Shown: one piece after another, positions 1 through 10,001 of the stretch | Layout of the letters: every line of letters starts with the position of its first letter | Numbering within the stretch: the stretch's first letter is position 1 | Assembly: GCF_004138295.1 (NCBI RefSeq) | Contig: NZ_SCFM01000013.1 | Span: 181,557 to 245,556 of the forward strand | Source of the DNA: Ectobacillus funiculus | GTDB taxonomy: Bacteria > Bacillota > Bacilli > Bacillales > Bacillaceae_G | Length of the DNA: 64,000 nt | Direction: 5' to 3' | Program-made: the position numbers and the translations under genes | Notes under the pieces: generated by a model | Databases searched by the model: none | Told to the model about the DNA's origin: nothing | Seen by the model: only the letters and a program-made list of their open reading frames with translations

Positions 1-37
1 CGTAGAAAGATACTATAACCGCTTAATCTTATAGGGA

Positions 38-171
38 TAAAGAAAACTCGCCGACTGGCGAGCCCTGCTCTTGAGCGAAGACAGAGGCGTAGCCCTACTT
101 ATACTGTATTCCTAAAATTTCCGACTACGCCGAATTCACTTCTAGCTGGAAATTTATACTTTCCTACAGTG
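38..171 (-). repeat. Family A intergenic repeat, copy 1
   Basis: Full-length copy in reverse orientation downstream of dltD. Read on the minus strand it starts CACTGTAGG, has the inner arms AAATTTCC and GGAAATTT and a closing TACAGT, and ends in the hairpin CTCGCC/GGCGAG followed by TTTTCTTTA. The outer arms ACTGTA and TACAGT match exactly. Confidence 0.85.
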
Positions 172-172
172 T

Positions 173-204
173 AAAAAACCGTCTGGCTTATGCCAGACGG
201 TTTT
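173..204 (-). terminator. dlt operon terminator
   Basis: A 13-bp perfect stem (175-187 pairs with 192-204, loop 188-191) sits directly after the dltD stop codon. On the minus strand it is followed by a T run, as expected for a rho-independent terminator of the dlt operon. Confidence 0.85.
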
Positions 205-205
205 C

Positions 206-1381
206 TTACTGCTTACGATGAAATTCTGCTAATGCTTCGTCTACATACACCCAACCCTTCCAGCCGATGTGAAGGGTATCTTTTAGAAAGAATGGATTAT
301 ATTCTTGGCTTGATAAATCAGCGACAGGAAAGCCGGATTTTTCAATTTCGGTACGCACCTTTTCATAATATGCTTGACGACGTTCCTTTGGGAACCCAGC
401 AAAGTCATACCAAGGACCATTAACTGGAATGGAAATAAACAATGCTTTTGTCTTTTCTTGCTTAAGCAAGTCCAAAATCAATTGTAAATCGTCGTATTCC
501 GGGGACTCGGTATAAGATTCATTTGCTTTATAGCCTTTAAGCTTACTAATCTTATCTGCAATATGCTTACGATAATACCGGTCATTAATCCAATATGGAT
601 TCGTTTTTGAGTCTGCTTCTCCAGTTCGCTCCGCACGTTTATTTAGAGCATTAAGAGGCAATGACCGCAAACGATGATCTATTTTAGGATTACGTGAATT
701 TACTGCGAATAGAGACATGACAATATCCTTGCGTTCTAGAATATTCCGATACACATAACCGAACGGTTTTACTGCCGCTGCTTTATATTTATGCTTTATA
801 TCGTGGTATACAATGCCTTCTAGCATCGTTGTTAACAGCTTATCATTTCTGACAATATCAAACATGAGAAGCCGTTTGGCTGCTTTTTTCTTTAGCCTAG
901 CCGAAAGCTCATCATTAAACACAAGCTCATATGCCTGCAGGGAAGAGTAGTTAGGTGCAAAATGCACCTCATTCAGCCCTTCTTTCGTAAACCACTGCGG
1001 TGATAAAATAAATACAAGCTCACGATTTTTTAAGTCATCCCCCAGCGCAGCAAAGCTTAAGAAATGCACAAAGCTTTGTGTACCGCCACGGCCAATTAAA
1101 AATGGCGTAAAGCCCTCTGGATTCACTTTAAAATAATTATACGGATGATACACATCTAAGCGAGACAGCTCAGATGAACCGTACATCGGTAAATATTTAT
1201 CATCCTCTAGCATTTGCTTTTGCAAAGCCAGTCCTTGAAATACATTTGTACTCAAGGAGGCAGCTGCATCTTCCACCTTTTTATCGCTGATCAACGGGTA
1301 CAGCCATTGTACGGGTATGAAGAGCATTGTGCAAAAAAGGGCGAATGCCAGGAAGATTGGACCAAAGGTTGGTTGTTTCAT
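206..1381 (-). CDS. dltD: D-alanyl-lipoteichoic acid biosynthesis protein DltD
   Basis: Last gene of the dlt operon, 391 aa. DltD is a membrane-anchored extracytoplasmic protein needed for the final transfer of D-alanine to teichoic acid. One N-terminal membrane segment is visible at about residues 9-30, followed by an SGNH-hydrolase-like domain: the nucleophile region [10 protein letters not shown] lies near residue 70 and the Asp/His pair is in DTLHIGWKG (about D368 and H371). The start codon overlaps the dltC stop by 4 bp, which points to translational coupling. The length is normal for the family. The gene is followed at once by a strong terminator. Confidence 0.95.
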   Translation of the reverse strand: MKQPTFGPIFLAFALFCTMLFIPVQWLYPLISDKKVEDAAASLSTNVFQGLALQKQMLEDDKYLPMYGSSELSRLDVYHPYNYFKVNPEGFTPFLIGRGGTQSFVHFLSFAALGDDLKNRELVFILSPQWFTKEGLNEVHFAPNYSSLQAYELVFNDELSARLKKKAAKRLLMFDIVRNDKLLTTMLEGIVYHDIKHKYKAAAVKPFGYVYRNILERKDIVMSLFAVNSRNPKIDHRLRSLPLNALNKRAERTGEADSKTNPYWINDRYYRKHIADKISKLKGYKANESYTESPEYDDLQLILDLLKQEKTKALFISIPVNGPWYDFAGFPKERRQAYYEKVRTEIEKSGFPVADLSSQEYNPFFLKDTLHIGWKGWVYVDEALAEFHRKQ

Positions 1382-1617
1382 CGCATCTCCGCCAATTTAT
1401 TAATAATCATATTCGGTGTTGCCCACTCATCGCGGTCAAAATCAGAAATAGAAACTTCCATTCCCAGGCGTTCTTGGATTTCAACTAGTAAGGACACTGT
1501 ACCGAATGAGTCTAGAACTCCTTCTTCAAAAAGCTGTATATCCGGATTTTCTTTTACGATGTCATTTTGACATACTTCTTCCAAAATATCTAATACTTGC
1601 TCTCTTAAATCAGCCAT
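1378..1617 (-). CDS. dltC: D-alanyl carrier protein DltC
   Basis: Acyl-carrier-like protein of 79 aa that carries D-alanine as a thioester on a phosphopantetheine arm. The attachment site is the Ser in DSFGTVSLL (about S37). It is loaded by DltA and hands the residue to the DltB/DltD membrane machinery. It lies 63 bp downstream of dltB and overlaps dltD by 4 bp. Ribosome binding site GAGGAGA precedes the ATG. Typical size and sequence for Bacillus. Confidence 0.95.
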   Translation of the reverse strand: MADLREQVLDILEEVCQNDIVKENPDIQLFEEGVLDSFGTVSLLVEIQERLGMEVSISDFDRDEWATPNMIINKLAEMR

Positions 1618-1680
1618 GTTTAGTTCTCCTCTTCTATGATTTCATACATAATATTACCCCATCTCTGGCAAAAAGCAAGG

Positions 1681-2829
1681 CTAGATAATACGGCCAGAGA
1701 AGATTAAAAAACCAAAGCAAACAAGGTGGAACGTAATGATAACAGCCAGAACATGTGTAAGTGTATTGTTAGGCCAAAATTTATGCTGTTTGTTTTTCCT
1801 TTCAAATATATCAAACAATATGAAAAGCAGTGCATGGTACAAACCGTAAATAATGTAATTGATATGCAGGCCATGCCAAACTCCCATAATGAAGAAGTTT
1901 AAGAAAAAACCAATGTTGGAAATCGCATAACGGTTTTTTAAAATCTTCTTTTTTGTCATCAAAAATACAAAACGCATGTAAACATAATCGCGGAACCAAA
2001 AGGATAGACTCATATGCCAACGATTCCAAAAGTCCTTAATATTCCGGCTTAGAAACGGCTTGTTAAAGTTCTCAGGCGTTTTAACCCCCATCATATAGCT
2101 TACACCGATCGCAAATGAACTGTAGCCTGCGAAGTCAAAAAATAAATATAGACTGTACGCGTACATATAAAGCAGGATAGAAGCGAACGTATCCTGCTTC
2201 ACAAAGGTCCATTGCAAAATGTACGTATGAATGAGAAAGCCAATAATGAACTTATATAAAAAACCTTGAAAAATACGATTGATTCCTATAAAAAGCATGT
2301 TTTTGTATTGCTCAGCCGTCGGCGGCTGTTCTATATCCTTTTGGAATCTCCGGTATCGGTCAATGGGCCCGGACGTAATCGTTGGAAAAAATAACAGAAA
2401 TCTCAAAAAGTTAAACACTGTAATTTCTTTAATCTGTCCATCTCGAATTTCCATTGTCATTTGCACTGCTTTAAATGTTAAATACGAAATACCGAGAAAC
2501 CCTACTGTACTCATCGGCTGTACAAATGGAATTACCTTCACAAGAATGAGCGGCAAAATGGACAAGAATACTGCCGCATAAAATGTACTAGCCTTGTTAT
2601 CACGCTTTCTGAGAGCTAGATAACCTTTTACAAGAACTGCTTGCCAAATTGTAAATAAGATTAAGGTGCCTGCCTGCACCGGTTTGTTCCCGAACACAAT
2701 TGCCAAAATTACGATAGTTGCGAACGCATTATACGTATGCAGCGCTTTGCCTTTTAGCCCCGCGATAATCGTCGGCGTAAGCAAAACTGCCACGATAATG
2801 AAAAAGTAAAACGTTGCGTAAGGCGTCAT
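1681..2829 (-). CDS. dltB: D-alanyl transfer membrane protein DltB (MBOAT family)
   Basis: Polytopic membrane O-acyltransferase of 382 aa that takes D-alanine from DltC on the inside and passes it across the membrane for teichoic acid D-alanylation. The sequence is hydrophobic throughout, with many predicted membrane spans. The conserved MBOAT histidine region is visible as [11 protein letters not shown], with the His near residue 319. The ATG overlaps the end of dltA by 4 bp. Length agrees with the family. Confidence 0.95.
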   Translation of the reverse strand: MTPYATFYFFIIVAVLLTPTIIAGLKGKALHTYNAFATIVILAIVFGNKPVQAGTLILFTIWQAVLVKGYLALRKRDNKASTFYAAVFLSILPLILVKVIPFVQPMSTVGFLGISYLTFKAVQMTMEIRDGQIKEITVFNFLRFLLFFPTITSGPIDRYRRFQKDIEQPPTAEQYKNMLFIGINRIFQGFLYKFIIGFLIHTYILQWTFVKQDTFASILLYMYAYSLYLFFDFAGYSSFAIGVSYMMGVKTPENFNKPFLSRNIKDFWNRWHMSLSFWFRDYVYMRFVFLMTKKKILKNRYAISNIGFFLNFFIMGVWHGLHINYIIYGLYHALLFILFDIFERKNKQHKFWPNNTLTHVLAVIITFHLVCFGFLIFSGRII

Positions 2830-4340
2830 TCTGTAACCTCACTCAGTAATTTTTTTCGATCAGCCTTTCCGTTAGCTGTCATCGGAATTGAATCCTGATA
2901 CATAAACTTTCTTGGGATCATATAGTTTGGCAATATAGTACTCAGCTCTTTCCGAATAGCTGATGTTAAGTGAAACTCTTTTTCAAACGAATGCTCAGCT
3001 GGAATAATGACCGCGAGCAGATAGTCATATTTTTCATCCTTTTTGATTGGCAAAATAACAGCGTTTTGCACATATTGGCTGGAACGTAGATGATGCTCAA
3101 TTTCCTCAAGCTCCATCCGGTAGCCGTGCAGCTTGATTTGGAAATCCAAACGGCCATTATAAAACAGCAGACCGTCCTGTAAGTAACCCGCATCTCCTGT
3201 TTTGTAGGCACGTTCGCCATCAACTGTCGTAAATGCTTTTGCCGTTAACTCTGGACTTCCTAAATAGCCTGTGCTTACGCTTGGACCGACGATTACGATT
3301 TCGCCTTTCTCACCGTCTGCAGCAAGTGTACCATCTTCCTTCTGAATAAGAACGCGGCAATCTGACTTACAATAGCCGACTGGAAGGGATTTATATTGCT
3401 CTAGCACATTCTGATCAATCTGAATACCCGTAATTGCAACGGTTGCCTCAGTTGGCCCATATGTGTTCATAATGGCTGCTTTTGGGAAGCGCTCAAGCAA
3501 GTGACGCGCCGCATTATTTGATAACACTTCACCGCAGAATAAGAATGTTCGTACATTCGGAAGCATGCTCTCTGAGAAGGACGGTTCCATTAAACACATT
3601 TCTGCAAATGACGGTGTTGAAGTCCATACGTCAATATTAGATTTTGCTAAAGAGGCGAATAAATCTTTTGGTTTTGCAATCATATCTTTATCAACGGCCC
3701 ACAAAGTTCCACCTGTGACAAGTGAGGGATATAAGTCCATCACGGATAAGTCGAAGGAGAATGGCGCTTGATTTAGAAATACTTGTCCTGTTTGCAGGTT
3801 AAAATCCTCTAGCATCCAAGACACGAAGCTTTCGAGACAGCTTGACGTGATTTGTACGCCTTTTGGATTTCCCGTACTTCCAGATGTGTAAATAATGTAA
3901 AAATTGTCTGATTCTTTTACTGCGTTTGCTGGAGCAGGTGCTTCGTCTTTATATGTCTCAAATACATCGTCTAACCAGTTTTTTCCCACGACGCGAACCG
4001 GCAAATACTCCAATGCATCCGTTGTTGGAGAAAGAAGCAGCTTAGCGCCAGAATTTTCTGCGATGCGAAGCACGCGTTCTGCTGGAATGGATGCGTCGAC
4101 TGGTATATAGGCATGTCCTGCTTTTACGCACGCCAAGAAACATGCAACCATTTCCGGCTGCATATGACCATAGACCATAATGGGTGAAGCATCTTGTTCA
4201 TATTCTCTTATAATCCACGCCGCAAGTGCATCTGAATATTGTTTTAGTTGTCCGAAAGTGAGCCTCTCATCTCTCCAAACAAATGCTAGGCGATCTGGTG
4301 TTTCGATACTCCACTTCTCAATTTGTTCTAATAAATTCAT
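2826..4340 (-). CDS. dltA: D-alanine--[D-alanyl carrier protein] ligase DltA
   Basis: Cytoplasmic adenylating enzyme of 504 aa that activates D-alanine with ATP and loads it on DltC. The adenylate-forming core motif [12 protein letters not shown] (about residues 150-161) is present. So are the A5-like motif [11 protein letters not shown], the YKTGD hinge region and the C-terminal catalytic lysine in NGKADRKKL (about K492). The gene follows dltX by 12 bp and overlaps dltB. Complete and normal length. D-alanine supply may come from alanine racemase, one copy of which is encoded at 26.1-27.2 kb. Confidence 0.96.
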   Translation of the reverse strand: MNLLEQIEKWSIETPDRLAFVWRDERLTFGQLKQYSDALAAWIIREYEQDASPIMVYGHMQPEMVACFLACVKAGHAYIPVDASIPAERVLRIAENSGAKLLLSPTTDALEYLPVRVVGKNWLDDVFETYKDEAPAPANAVKESDNFYIIYTSGSTGNPKGVQITSSCLESFVSWMLEDFNLQTGQVFLNQAPFSFDLSVMDLYPSLVTGGTLWAVDKDMIAKPKDLFASLAKSNIDVWTSTPSFAEMCLMEPSFSESMLPNVRTFLFCGEVLSNNAARHLLERFPKAAIMNTYGPTEATVAITGIQIDQNVLEQYKSLPVGYCKSDCRVLIQKEDGTLAADGEKGEIVIVGPSVSTGYLGSPELTAKAFTTVDGERAYKTGDAGYLQDGLLFYNGRLDFQIKLHGYRMELEEIEHHLRSSQYVQNAVILPIKKDEKYDYLLAVIIPAEHSFEKEFHLTSAIRKELSTILPNYMIPRKFMYQDSIPMTANGKADRKKLLSEVTE

Positions 4341-4352
4341 TTTTTTCCCACC

Positions 4353-4499
4353 CTAAAATTCATTGTAAATGAACGTACTCGTATTCGTATCTGTAAATCC
4401 ATACAGCCATAAAAGGGCAATGAGGATCGCGAGGTAGTATATTGTTTTAAGAACCCATTGCGTCATTGGCCGGGACCACAATTCCTTTATAATATTCAT
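4353..4499 (-). CDS. dltX: Teichoic acid D-Ala incorporation-associated protein DltX
   Basis: First gene of the operon, only 48 aa and easily missed. It begins MNIIKELWSRPMTQ, has one hydrophobic segment (about residues 20-34) and ends in the short C-terminal tail FIYNEF that is typical of DltX. The ribosome binding site GGGAGA lies 6 bp upstream. DltX is a small membrane protein required for D-alanine transfer in several Firmicutes. It precedes dltA by 12 bp, the usual position. Confidence 0.9.
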   Translation of the reverse strand: MNIIKELWSRPMTQWVLKTIYYLAILIALLWLYGFTDTNTSTFIYNEF

Positions 4500-4825
4500 G
4501 GTTGTCTCCCTTTACTTATTATCGGTCTCTATACACTTGTTAATTTTAAAATAAAAATTCCACCCAAATGGGTGAAAAAGGTTGTAAACGCAACACTCTT
4601 TGTTTGTATAGTAGCATTAAAACAAGGAAAAGGAAATCCATTCTTTTCATAAACAAGTTATGCATGCCAAGAGTAAGTATACAATTGAATGAAACAATCT
4701 ATCTATCCCTAAACATATGCATCATGCAGGAAAAGAAAGGGTGAGATTAGAAATGGAATAGAGGAACAGGTATATTTTTATAAATCCAGCATAAAAAAGC
4801 GTAACAGCCTTTTTTTGCTGATGAT
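4500..4825. other. dlt upstream region
   Basis: Noncoding region upstream of dltX. It contains a short inverted repeat (CACCC-AAAT-GGGTG, 4562-4575) and AT-rich DNA that must hold the dlt promoter. I could not pick out a convincing -35/-10 pair. No gene is seen on either strand. Confidence 0.5.
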
Positions 4826-4949
4826 TAAAGAAAACTCGCAGATTGGCGAGCCCTGTCCCCTGAGCGGAGACAGAGGCATAGTTGCCCTTATACTGTCTTC
4901 GACTACGTCGAATTCGCGCCTAGCTGGAGATTTATACTTTCTTAAAGTG
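4826..4949 (-). repeat. Family A intergenic repeat, copy 2
   Basis: Reverse-oriented copy between dltX and the M20 gene. On the minus strand it starts CACTTTAAGAAAGTATAAAT and ends with the terminator-like hairpin and TTTTCTTTA. The middle is shortened, lacking the usual GGAAATTTTAGGAAT arm. Confidence 0.8.
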
Positions 4950-5005
4950 CAAGCTTATGTTCAGTAATTATACATTCTTAGCAAGTCAAGGAAAGGAGTA
5001 AAGAT

Positions 5006-6190
5006 ATGATACAGCCGTGGATACCCGAAATTTCGAAGGAGAGGCTCGTTACGTGGCGTCGTTATTTACACCAACATCCAGAGCTGTCATTTCAGGAGGA
5101 ACGTACAGCACAGTTTATATATGATACACTTTGTTCATTTCAAACACTAACGGTTACAAGACCAACTGGTAACAGTGTAATGGCCAGAGCCATTGGACCA
5201 AAGCCTGGTGTTACAATCGGCATTCGGGCCGATATGGATGCGCTGCCCATTCAGGAGGAAACCGGTGCGGATTACGCATCATGTGTCCCGGGAGTGATGC
5301 ACGCATGCGGACACGACGGACATACAGCCATTTTGCTGGAAGCGGCATATATCGTATCACAGCATGTCACGGAACTGTGCGGAGAAATCCGTTTCTTCTT
5401 TCAACATGCGGAGGAGCAATATCCAGGCGGAGCAGAAGAGATGGTGCAGGCAGGTGTGATGGATGGAGTGGACTACGTAATTGGATTGCATCTCATGTCC
5501 GGACTGGAAACGGGGAACATCGGCATCGCCTACGGTCCGATGGCGGCAGCTCCAGACGTTTTTACCATCGAAATCCAAGGGAAGGGCGGACATGCTGCAC
5601 GTCCCGAAGAAACGATTGATCCCCTTGCGATTGGCGCACAAATTACTACAAACTTGCAGCACGTTGTATCACGAGGTACCGGGGCCTTTGAGCAACGCGT
5701 ACTGTCTGTGACGCAATTTCATGCAGGAACAGCCGATAATATTATTCCAGATACAGCTTCCTTGATGGGAACAGTGCGCTGCTTCCGTGAGGAGCTGCGC
5801 CGAGAAGCAGAGCGGAAAATTGAACAAATTGTAAAAGGTCTTACGGCAGCGCATGGAGCTACTTATTCCTACAGTTATCGATACGGCTACCGACCAGTTG
5901 TAAATGAAGAATATGTAACAAAAGTTACCGAGCAAAGCGCGATCGAGCTGTTCGGAAAAGAAGCGGTTGTTACAGTTTCTCCTTCTATGGGCGGAGAAGA
6001 CTTTTCTGCCTTTTTACAAAAGGCGCCAGGGTGCTTTTTTAAGGTAGGTTCAGGAAATAAACAGAAGGGAACAGCGTATCCGCATCATCATCCGAAATTT
6101 GATATAGATGAAGACGCCCTAAGCATAGGGGTGAAGATGTTTCTTCAGACAGCTATGCAGCTGCAAAAAGGAGGAAGTCCGACTGCTTAA
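5006..6190 (+). CDS. M20 family amidohydrolase (N-acyl amino acid deacylase type)
   Basis: Zinc or manganese dependent hydrolase of 394 aa of the M20D/hippurate hydrolase group, which cleaves N-acyl or N-aryl amino acids; the exact substrate cannot be read from sequence. Metal-ligand motifs are visible: C101-G-H103-D in MHACGHDGHT, the glutamates in FQHAEEQYPGGAEEM (about 132-146), and the late His in AYPHHHPKFD. The dimerisation (lid) domain lies about residues 185-295. Ribosome binding site AAAGGAG is 8 bp before the ATG. It stands alone, with a family A repeat on each side and a terminator overlapping its stop codon. Confidence 0.88.
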   Translation: MIQPWIPEISKERLVTWRRYLHQHPELSFQEERTAQFIYDTLCSFQTLTVTRPTGNSVMARAIGPKPGVTIGIRADMDALPIQEETGADYASCVPGVMHACGHDGHTAILLEAAYIVSQHVTELCGEIRFFFQHAEEQYPGGAEEMVQAGVMDGVDYVIGLHLMSGLETGNIGIAYGPMAAAPDVFTIEIQGKGGHAARPEETIDPLAIGAQITTNLQHVVSRGTGAFEQRVLSVTQFHAGTADNIIPDTASLMGTVRCFREELRREAERKIEQIVKGLTAAHGATYSYSYRYGYRPVVNEEYVTKVTEQSAIELFGKEAVVTVSPSMGGEDFSAFLQKAPGCFFKVGSGNKQKGTAYPHHHPKFDIDEDALSIGVKMFLQTAMQLQKGGSPTA

Positions 6191-6205
6191 AGTCGGGCTT
6201 TTTTT
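6175..6205 (+). terminator. Terminator of the M20 gene
   Basis: A 10-bp stem (6175-6184 with 6191-6200, one G-T pair) followed by TTTTT. It overlaps the stop codon of the amidohydrolase gene. Confidence 0.85.
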
Positions 6206-6206
6206 G

Positions 6207-6313
6207 CACTTTAAGAAAGGATAAATTTCCAGCTAGAAATGATTCGACGTAATCGAAAATTTTAGGAATACAGTGTAAGGACAACGATGTCTCTGTCTTA
6301 CAAGTTTTCTTTA
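6207..6313 (+). repeat. Family A intergenic repeat, copy 3
   Basis: Starts CACTTTAAGAAAGGATAAAT and ends TTTTCTTTA. Shorter than the others because the CTCGCC/GGCGAG hairpin is missing. Its outer arms (ACTTTA and TACAGT) are mismatched, so the first hairpin is weakened. Confidence 0.75.
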
Positions 6314-6393
6314 ACGTATACCAATCTGTATGTTGTAGAGAGGGGGAGTTTCAATATTACCTCCCCAAGTTTGGCCATATTAGACCAGAAAGA

Positions 6394-6789
6394 TTAATAG
6401 GTTAAGCATTGCGCCAGCAACCAACCGACGGATAAAGATAAAAGCAGCAGCATAAGACCGACAGCACGGTTATCTTCTTCCACCGCCTGATGAATGCTAA
6501 AACGAATGGTGACAAGCTCCGCTAAGTAAAAACATACAATTTGTGCGACAATGCCAATGCTTCCCCAAAGAAGCATATCTGTAATAGAGACAGAGTTGGC
6601 AATGGCTGACCCGAGTACAAAAGAAAGTCCAAGCAACTTTCCACCAATAGACATTGCAGCTGCTTGATTCCCTTTTCCAATTAAATGAAACTCTTTTGTT
6701 TTTGTAGTAACCTCAAACAAAAGCAGACCTACAAATAACAAAACCACTCCCACTGCTGCATACATAAGAAAATTGACAAACAAGCTCAT
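6394..6789 (-). CDS. DUF350 family membrane protein
   Basis: Small integral membrane protein of 131 aa with four hydrophobic segments (about residues 8-26, 48-66, 70-92 and 108-129). The pattern matches the DUF350/YjfL family, whose biochemical role is not established. Ribosome binding site GAAGGTG lies upstream of the ATG. The gene is divergent from the lacI-type gene and is separated from the M20 gene by a repeat, so it appears to be monocistronic. Confidence 0.75.
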   Translation of the reverse strand: MSLFVNFLMYAAVGVVLLFVGLLLFEVTTKTKEFHLIGKGNQAAAMSIGGKLLGLSFVLGSAIANSVSITDMLLWGSIGIVAQIVCFYLAELVTIRFSIHQAVEEDNRAVGLMLLLLSLSVGWLLAQCLTY

Positions 6790-6961
6790 AGAAACACCTT
6801 CTTTCTTTATATAACACTATGCATATTATATAGGAAATCATTGCAACTTTTTCGTAGAAATATAGAAAGCTAAAAATTTAGATCTATAAGGCCACTGTGC
6901 ATTGTTATGTGTAGTGAATGTTGAGTTCATAAATTAGCTAAAAAAGATTTTGTAAATAGAC

Positions 6962-6990
6962 TTGTATGGATTATGGGAATCGTATATAAT
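6962..6990 (+). promoter_or_regulatory. Promoter of the lacI-type gene
   Basis: TTGTAT (6962-6967), a 17-bp spacer, and a perfect TATAAT (6985-6990). The expected start is near 6997, just before the operator at 7006. Confidence 0.75.
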
Positions 6991-7005
6991 CAAAACATGA
7001 AATAA

Positions 7006-7019
7006 GTTAACCGTTTAAC
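7006..7019. promoter_or_regulatory. LacI-type operator 1 (autoregulation)
   Basis: GTTAACCGTTTAAC is a 14-bp near-palindrome and differs at one base from the perfect copy at 8149. It lies between the promoter and the start codon of the lacI gene, a position suited to autorepression. Confidence 0.8.
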
Positions 7020-7029
7020 CGGAGGGGTT

Positions 7030-8049
7030 ATGACTCAAAAAACTACAATTCGCGACGTTGCGAAATATGCCGGTGTATCGGTCGCGACAGTTTCTTATGT
7101 AATCAATGGTGTCAATAAGGTTTCTGATGAAACAAAGCAACGAGTGCTGCAGGCTATTCAAGATTTGCAATACCAGCCAAACTTTACGGCTGTAAGCTTA
7201 TCTACGAATAAATCAAATATGTTTGGTATTCTGATTCCGCTCGTGGAAGATACGCTTGCTCCGGTCTTTGCAGGCAACCAATACTATAGCGAATTAATTA
7301 GCGGTATTGAGTATGTGTCACGTAAGAGTGGCTATGATTTCCTCATTTCTGGTGCAAGCAACCCGAACGAGTGCCGGAATTGGGTGACCAAGCGGAACCT
7401 TGACGGACTCCTTTTTTTAGGCTCATTTCCGGAGAAACTATACGAGGAAATGAAAACGCTTCATACAAAAATCGTACTTGTAGATGCGTATGAAGAGTAT
7501 TCAAGATTGTACCATAATATCCGAATGGATGATGAGCTAGGAGGATATCTCGCAGCACATCACCTTGCTGAAAGAGGGCATAGCCGCATTGCTTTTGTTG
7601 CGCCAGGCATAAATAATCCAATTGATCGACGTCGTTTTCTTGGATTTGAGAACGCGCTCAAAGAACATCATATTTCTGTAAATCCGGAATGGATTTTTCT
7701 AAGTGGTGATGGAGCGTTTCAGAGTGGCTATAACGTTGGAATGCGTTTGATGCAATCCGAAGCGACTGCTGCGTTTGCTACTTCAGACATTTTGGCTCTC
7801 GGGATGATCAAAGCGATTCATGAACACAATAAAGAAGTACCTCATGACTATTCTATTGTCGGATTTGATGACCTGATTATTAGCCAATACTCATCTCCAA
7901 GCTTAACAACAGTTAGGCAGGATGTATTTAACAAAGGGGCAATTGCCGCGCAGACTCTAATCGATACGGTTGAATCGAAGCAACCTCAGGCACAAACAGT
8001 AACACTGCCTGTTGAACTGGCTGTGAGAGACTCCACTCATTTTCTATAA
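7030..8049 (+). CDS. LacI family transcriptional regulator
   Basis: Repressor of 339 aa. The N-terminal helix-turn-helix (TIRDVAKYAGVSVATVSYVI, about residues 5-24) and hinge helix are followed by a periplasmic-binding-protein-like effector domain (residues ~60-335). Ribosome binding site CCGGAGGGG overlaps the end of the operator. Palindromic GTTAACC-type sites in front of this gene and of the next operon make it very likely that it controls both itself and the ThuA/Gfo/isomerase genes. The effector is presumably a sugar or glycoside taken from outside, but no transporter gene is in the cluster. Complete and normal length. Confidence 0.92.
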   Translation: MTQKTTIRDVAKYAGVSVATVSYVINGVNKVSDETKQRVLQAIQDLQYQPNFTAVSLSTNKSNMFGILIPLVEDTLAPVFAGNQYYSELISGIEYVSRKSGYDFLISGASNPNECRNWVTKRNLDGLLFLGSFPEKLYEEMKTLHTKIVLVDAYEEYSRLYHNIRMDDELGGYLAAHHLAERGHSRIAFVAPGINNPIDRRRFLGFENALKEHHISVNPEWIFLSGDGAFQSGYNVGMRLMQSEATAAFATSDILALGMIKAIHEHNKEVPHDYSIVGFDDLIISQYSSPSLTTVRQDVFNKGAIAAQTLIDTVESKQPQAQTVTLPVELAVRDSTHFL

Positions 8050-8093
8050 CAGCATCTTCTCTGCATATAAGCAGAGAAGAGCAGTTATAGAAA
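8041..8093 (+). terminator. Large hairpin after the lacI-type gene
   Basis: Two stacked 10-bp perfect stems (8041-8050 with 8084-8093, and 8055-8064 with 8071-8080) separated by small bulges. It overlaps the stop codon. There is no T run on the plus strand, so it may act as a barrier or RNA stabiliser rather than a classical terminator. Confidence 0.6.
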
Positions 8094-8148
8094 ATAAGTC
8101 TGTGACCCGTCAGTAAAAGGAAAAAGCAGCCAAATTTTTATTTGCTCG

Positions 8149-8162
8149 GTTAACCGGTTAAC
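8149..8162. promoter_or_regulatory. LacI-type operator 2
   Basis: GTTAACCGGTTAAC is a perfect 14-bp palindrome 37 bp upstream of the ThuA-like start codon. It has the CG-centred symmetry of LacI-family operators. Core promoter elements near it are weak (possible TTGCTC at 8143), so the operator may lie inside the promoter. Confidence 0.82.
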
Positions 8163-8198
8163 TTAATTCTTACTTTAAAAGAAAGCTAGGTGTTCACA

Positions 8199-8927
8199 TT
8201 GGTACAAGTTACAGTATGGAATGAAAATCGTCATGAAAAGAAGAATCCTGTTGTACGGGATATTTATCCAAACGGCATTCATGGAGCAATCGCAGGATTT
8301 CTAGAAGAAGCAGGATTTCAAGCACGCACAGCCGTACTAGATGAACCTGAGCATGGACTAACAGACGAGGTGCTTCAAAATACAGATGTTTTAATTTGGT
8401 GGGGACATCTTGCCCATGGAGAGGTTTCCGATGAGGTTGTACAAAAGGTGCAGCAGCGTGTTCTAGATGGAATGGGACTTATCGTTCTTCACTCTGGACA
8501 TTTTTCTAAAATTTTCAAAGTGCTTATGGGGACAAGCTGTGACTTAAAATGGCGTGAGGCTGATGACAGAGAACGTCTTTGGGTTATTGATCCGAGCCAT
8601 CCGATTACAAACGGCATTGGAGAGTACATTCAGCTTGAAAAAGAAGAAATGTATGGCGAACACTTCGACATTCCAGCTCCAGATGAGCTTATTTTCATGA
8701 GCTGGTTTGAGGGTGGAGAGGTATTCCGCAGCGGCTGCACATACAAGCGTGGAAACGGAAAAATATTCTATTTCAGACCAGGACATGAAACATATCCAAC
8801 ATATCACAATAAAGAAATTCAACGCGTCATCATGAATGCGGTAGAATGGGCGAAGCCAGTTCAGCGCAATCGTCCCGTATACGGCAATGCAAAACCGCTA
8901 GAAACAATTACCGAAAAAACAAATTAA
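8199..8927 (+). CDS. ThuA-like domain protein
   Basis: Protein of 242 aa with the class-I-glutamine-amidotransferase-like fold of the ThuA family; members are found in pathways for trehalose and other sugars that use 3-keto intermediates. I chose the TTG start at 8199 because AGGTG (8188-8192) is well spaced from it; a GTG at 8190 is possible in frame but overlaps that site. Visible features are [12 protein letters not shown] at the N-terminus, [20 protein letters not shown] and the C-terminal [13 protein letters not shown] stretch that is typical of the family. First gene of a four-gene operon. Confidence 0.82.
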   Translation: MVQVTVWNENRHEKKNPVVRDIYPNGIHGAIAGFLEEAGFQARTAVLDEPEHGLTDEVLQNTDVLIWWGHLAHGEVSDEVVQKVQQRVLDGMGLIVLHSGHFSKIFKVLMGTSCDLKWREADDRERLWVIDPSHPITNGIGEYIQLEKEEMYGEHFDIPAPDELIFMSWFEGGEVFRSGCTYKRGNGKIFYFRPGHETYPTYHNKEIQRVIMNAVEWAKPVQRNRPVYGNAKPLETITEKTN

Positions 8928-8954
8928 TTTATTATATTTAAGGGGGAGCCACAC

Positions 8955-9980
8955 ATGACACAATTAAAAATTGGCGTAATCGGATGCGGAAGTATTGCAC
9001 AGCACCGTCATTTACTGGAGTATGCGGCGAATGCACATGTTGAAATTGTAGCTGTATGCGATATCAATGAGGAACGCGCAAAGAAAACCGCAGAAAAGTA
9101 TGGTGCAACAGCTTATACAAGCTATGAGGAGTTAGTAAAAAGCGGTACAGTAGATGCAGTCAGCGTTTGTACACCAAACTATTTACATGCGCCAATTTCC
9201 ATCGCAGCGCTTGAAGCAGGACTGCATGTATTATGCGAAAAACCAATGGCAATTTCTCAAAAAGAAGCTGAAGATATGATTGCAGCAGCGAATGCAAGCG
9301 ACAAAAAACTGATGATTGCTCATAACCAACGCTTTGTTGCTTCACACCAAAAAGCAAGGCAGCTTATTGAAAGCGGAGAAATCGGTAAAATCTATAGCTT
9401 CCGTACAGCATTCGGCCATCCGGGGCCTGAAGGATGGAGCGCGGATGGGAAAGAAAGCTGGTTCTTCCAAAAAGAAAAAGCATTTATCGGTGCGATGGGC
9501 GACCTAGGCGTTCATAAAACAGACTTGCTTCGTTATGTATTAGGAGAGGAAATTACTGAGGTTGGCGCGTTTATTGAAACGAGTGCAAAGAGTTTTGCGG
9601 ATGTGGATGATACAGCTGTTTGTGTGTTGAAAACAGAAAGCGGAATTATCGGAACGCTTGCAGCGAGCTGGTCTTACGTTGGCAAGGAGGATAATTCCAC
9701 AATTATTTACGGGGAAAAGGCGATTCTTCGTCTAGAGGATGATCCAACGTATTCTCTCGTTGCACAATATGCAAACGGTCAGGTTGTAAAGTATGAACTT
9801 GGCAAAATTCAATCCAACGAATCCGGCGGCCAAAGCAGCTCCCATGTGGTTGACCACTTTGTGGAGTGCGTAGTAGAAGATAAGCAGCCTCTCATTACAG
9901 GAGAGGAAGGAATGAAATCATTAGCTGTTATCTTAGCTGCTCTTGAGTCGAACGAAACAAAAACAATTACGCGGGTGTGA
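8955..9980 (+). CDS. Gfo/Idh/MocA family oxidoreductase 1
   Basis: NAD(P)-dependent sugar oxidoreductase family member of 341 aa. The N-terminal Rossmann fold has GVIGCGSIAQHRH (about residues 7-19), and the conserved active-site motif CEKPMAI (about 94-100) supplies the family lysine. The C-terminal alpha/beta domain contains MGDLGVHKTDLLRY, where the His is usually catalytic. Members oxidise or reduce a hydroxyl of a cyclic sugar or inositol. Ribosome binding site AAGGGGGA. It follows the ThuA-like gene by 27 bp and is one of two related oxidoreductases in the operon. Confidence 0.88.
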   Translation: MTQLKIGVIGCGSIAQHRHLLEYAANAHVEIVAVCDINEERAKKTAEKYGATAYTSYEELVKSGTVDAVSVCTPNYLHAPISIAALEAGLHVLCEKPMAISQKEAEDMIAAANASDKKLMIAHNQRFVASHQKARQLIESGEIGKIYSFRTAFGHPGPEGWSADGKESWFFQKEKAFIGAMGDLGVHKTDLLRYVLGEEITEVGAFIETSAKSFADVDDTAVCVLKTESGIIGTLAASWSYVGKEDNSTIIYGEKAILRLEDDPTYSLVAQYANGQVVKYELGKIQSNESGGQSSSHVVDHFVECVVEDKQPLITGEEGMKSLAVILAALESNETKTITRV

Positions 9981-10001
9981 GTAAAGAAAAGAGGTGACAT
10001 G

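Noticed and set aside
4562..4575. CACCCAAATGGGTG as a dlt operator
   Set aside because: Only 5 bp arms and no link to a known regulator; could be chance.
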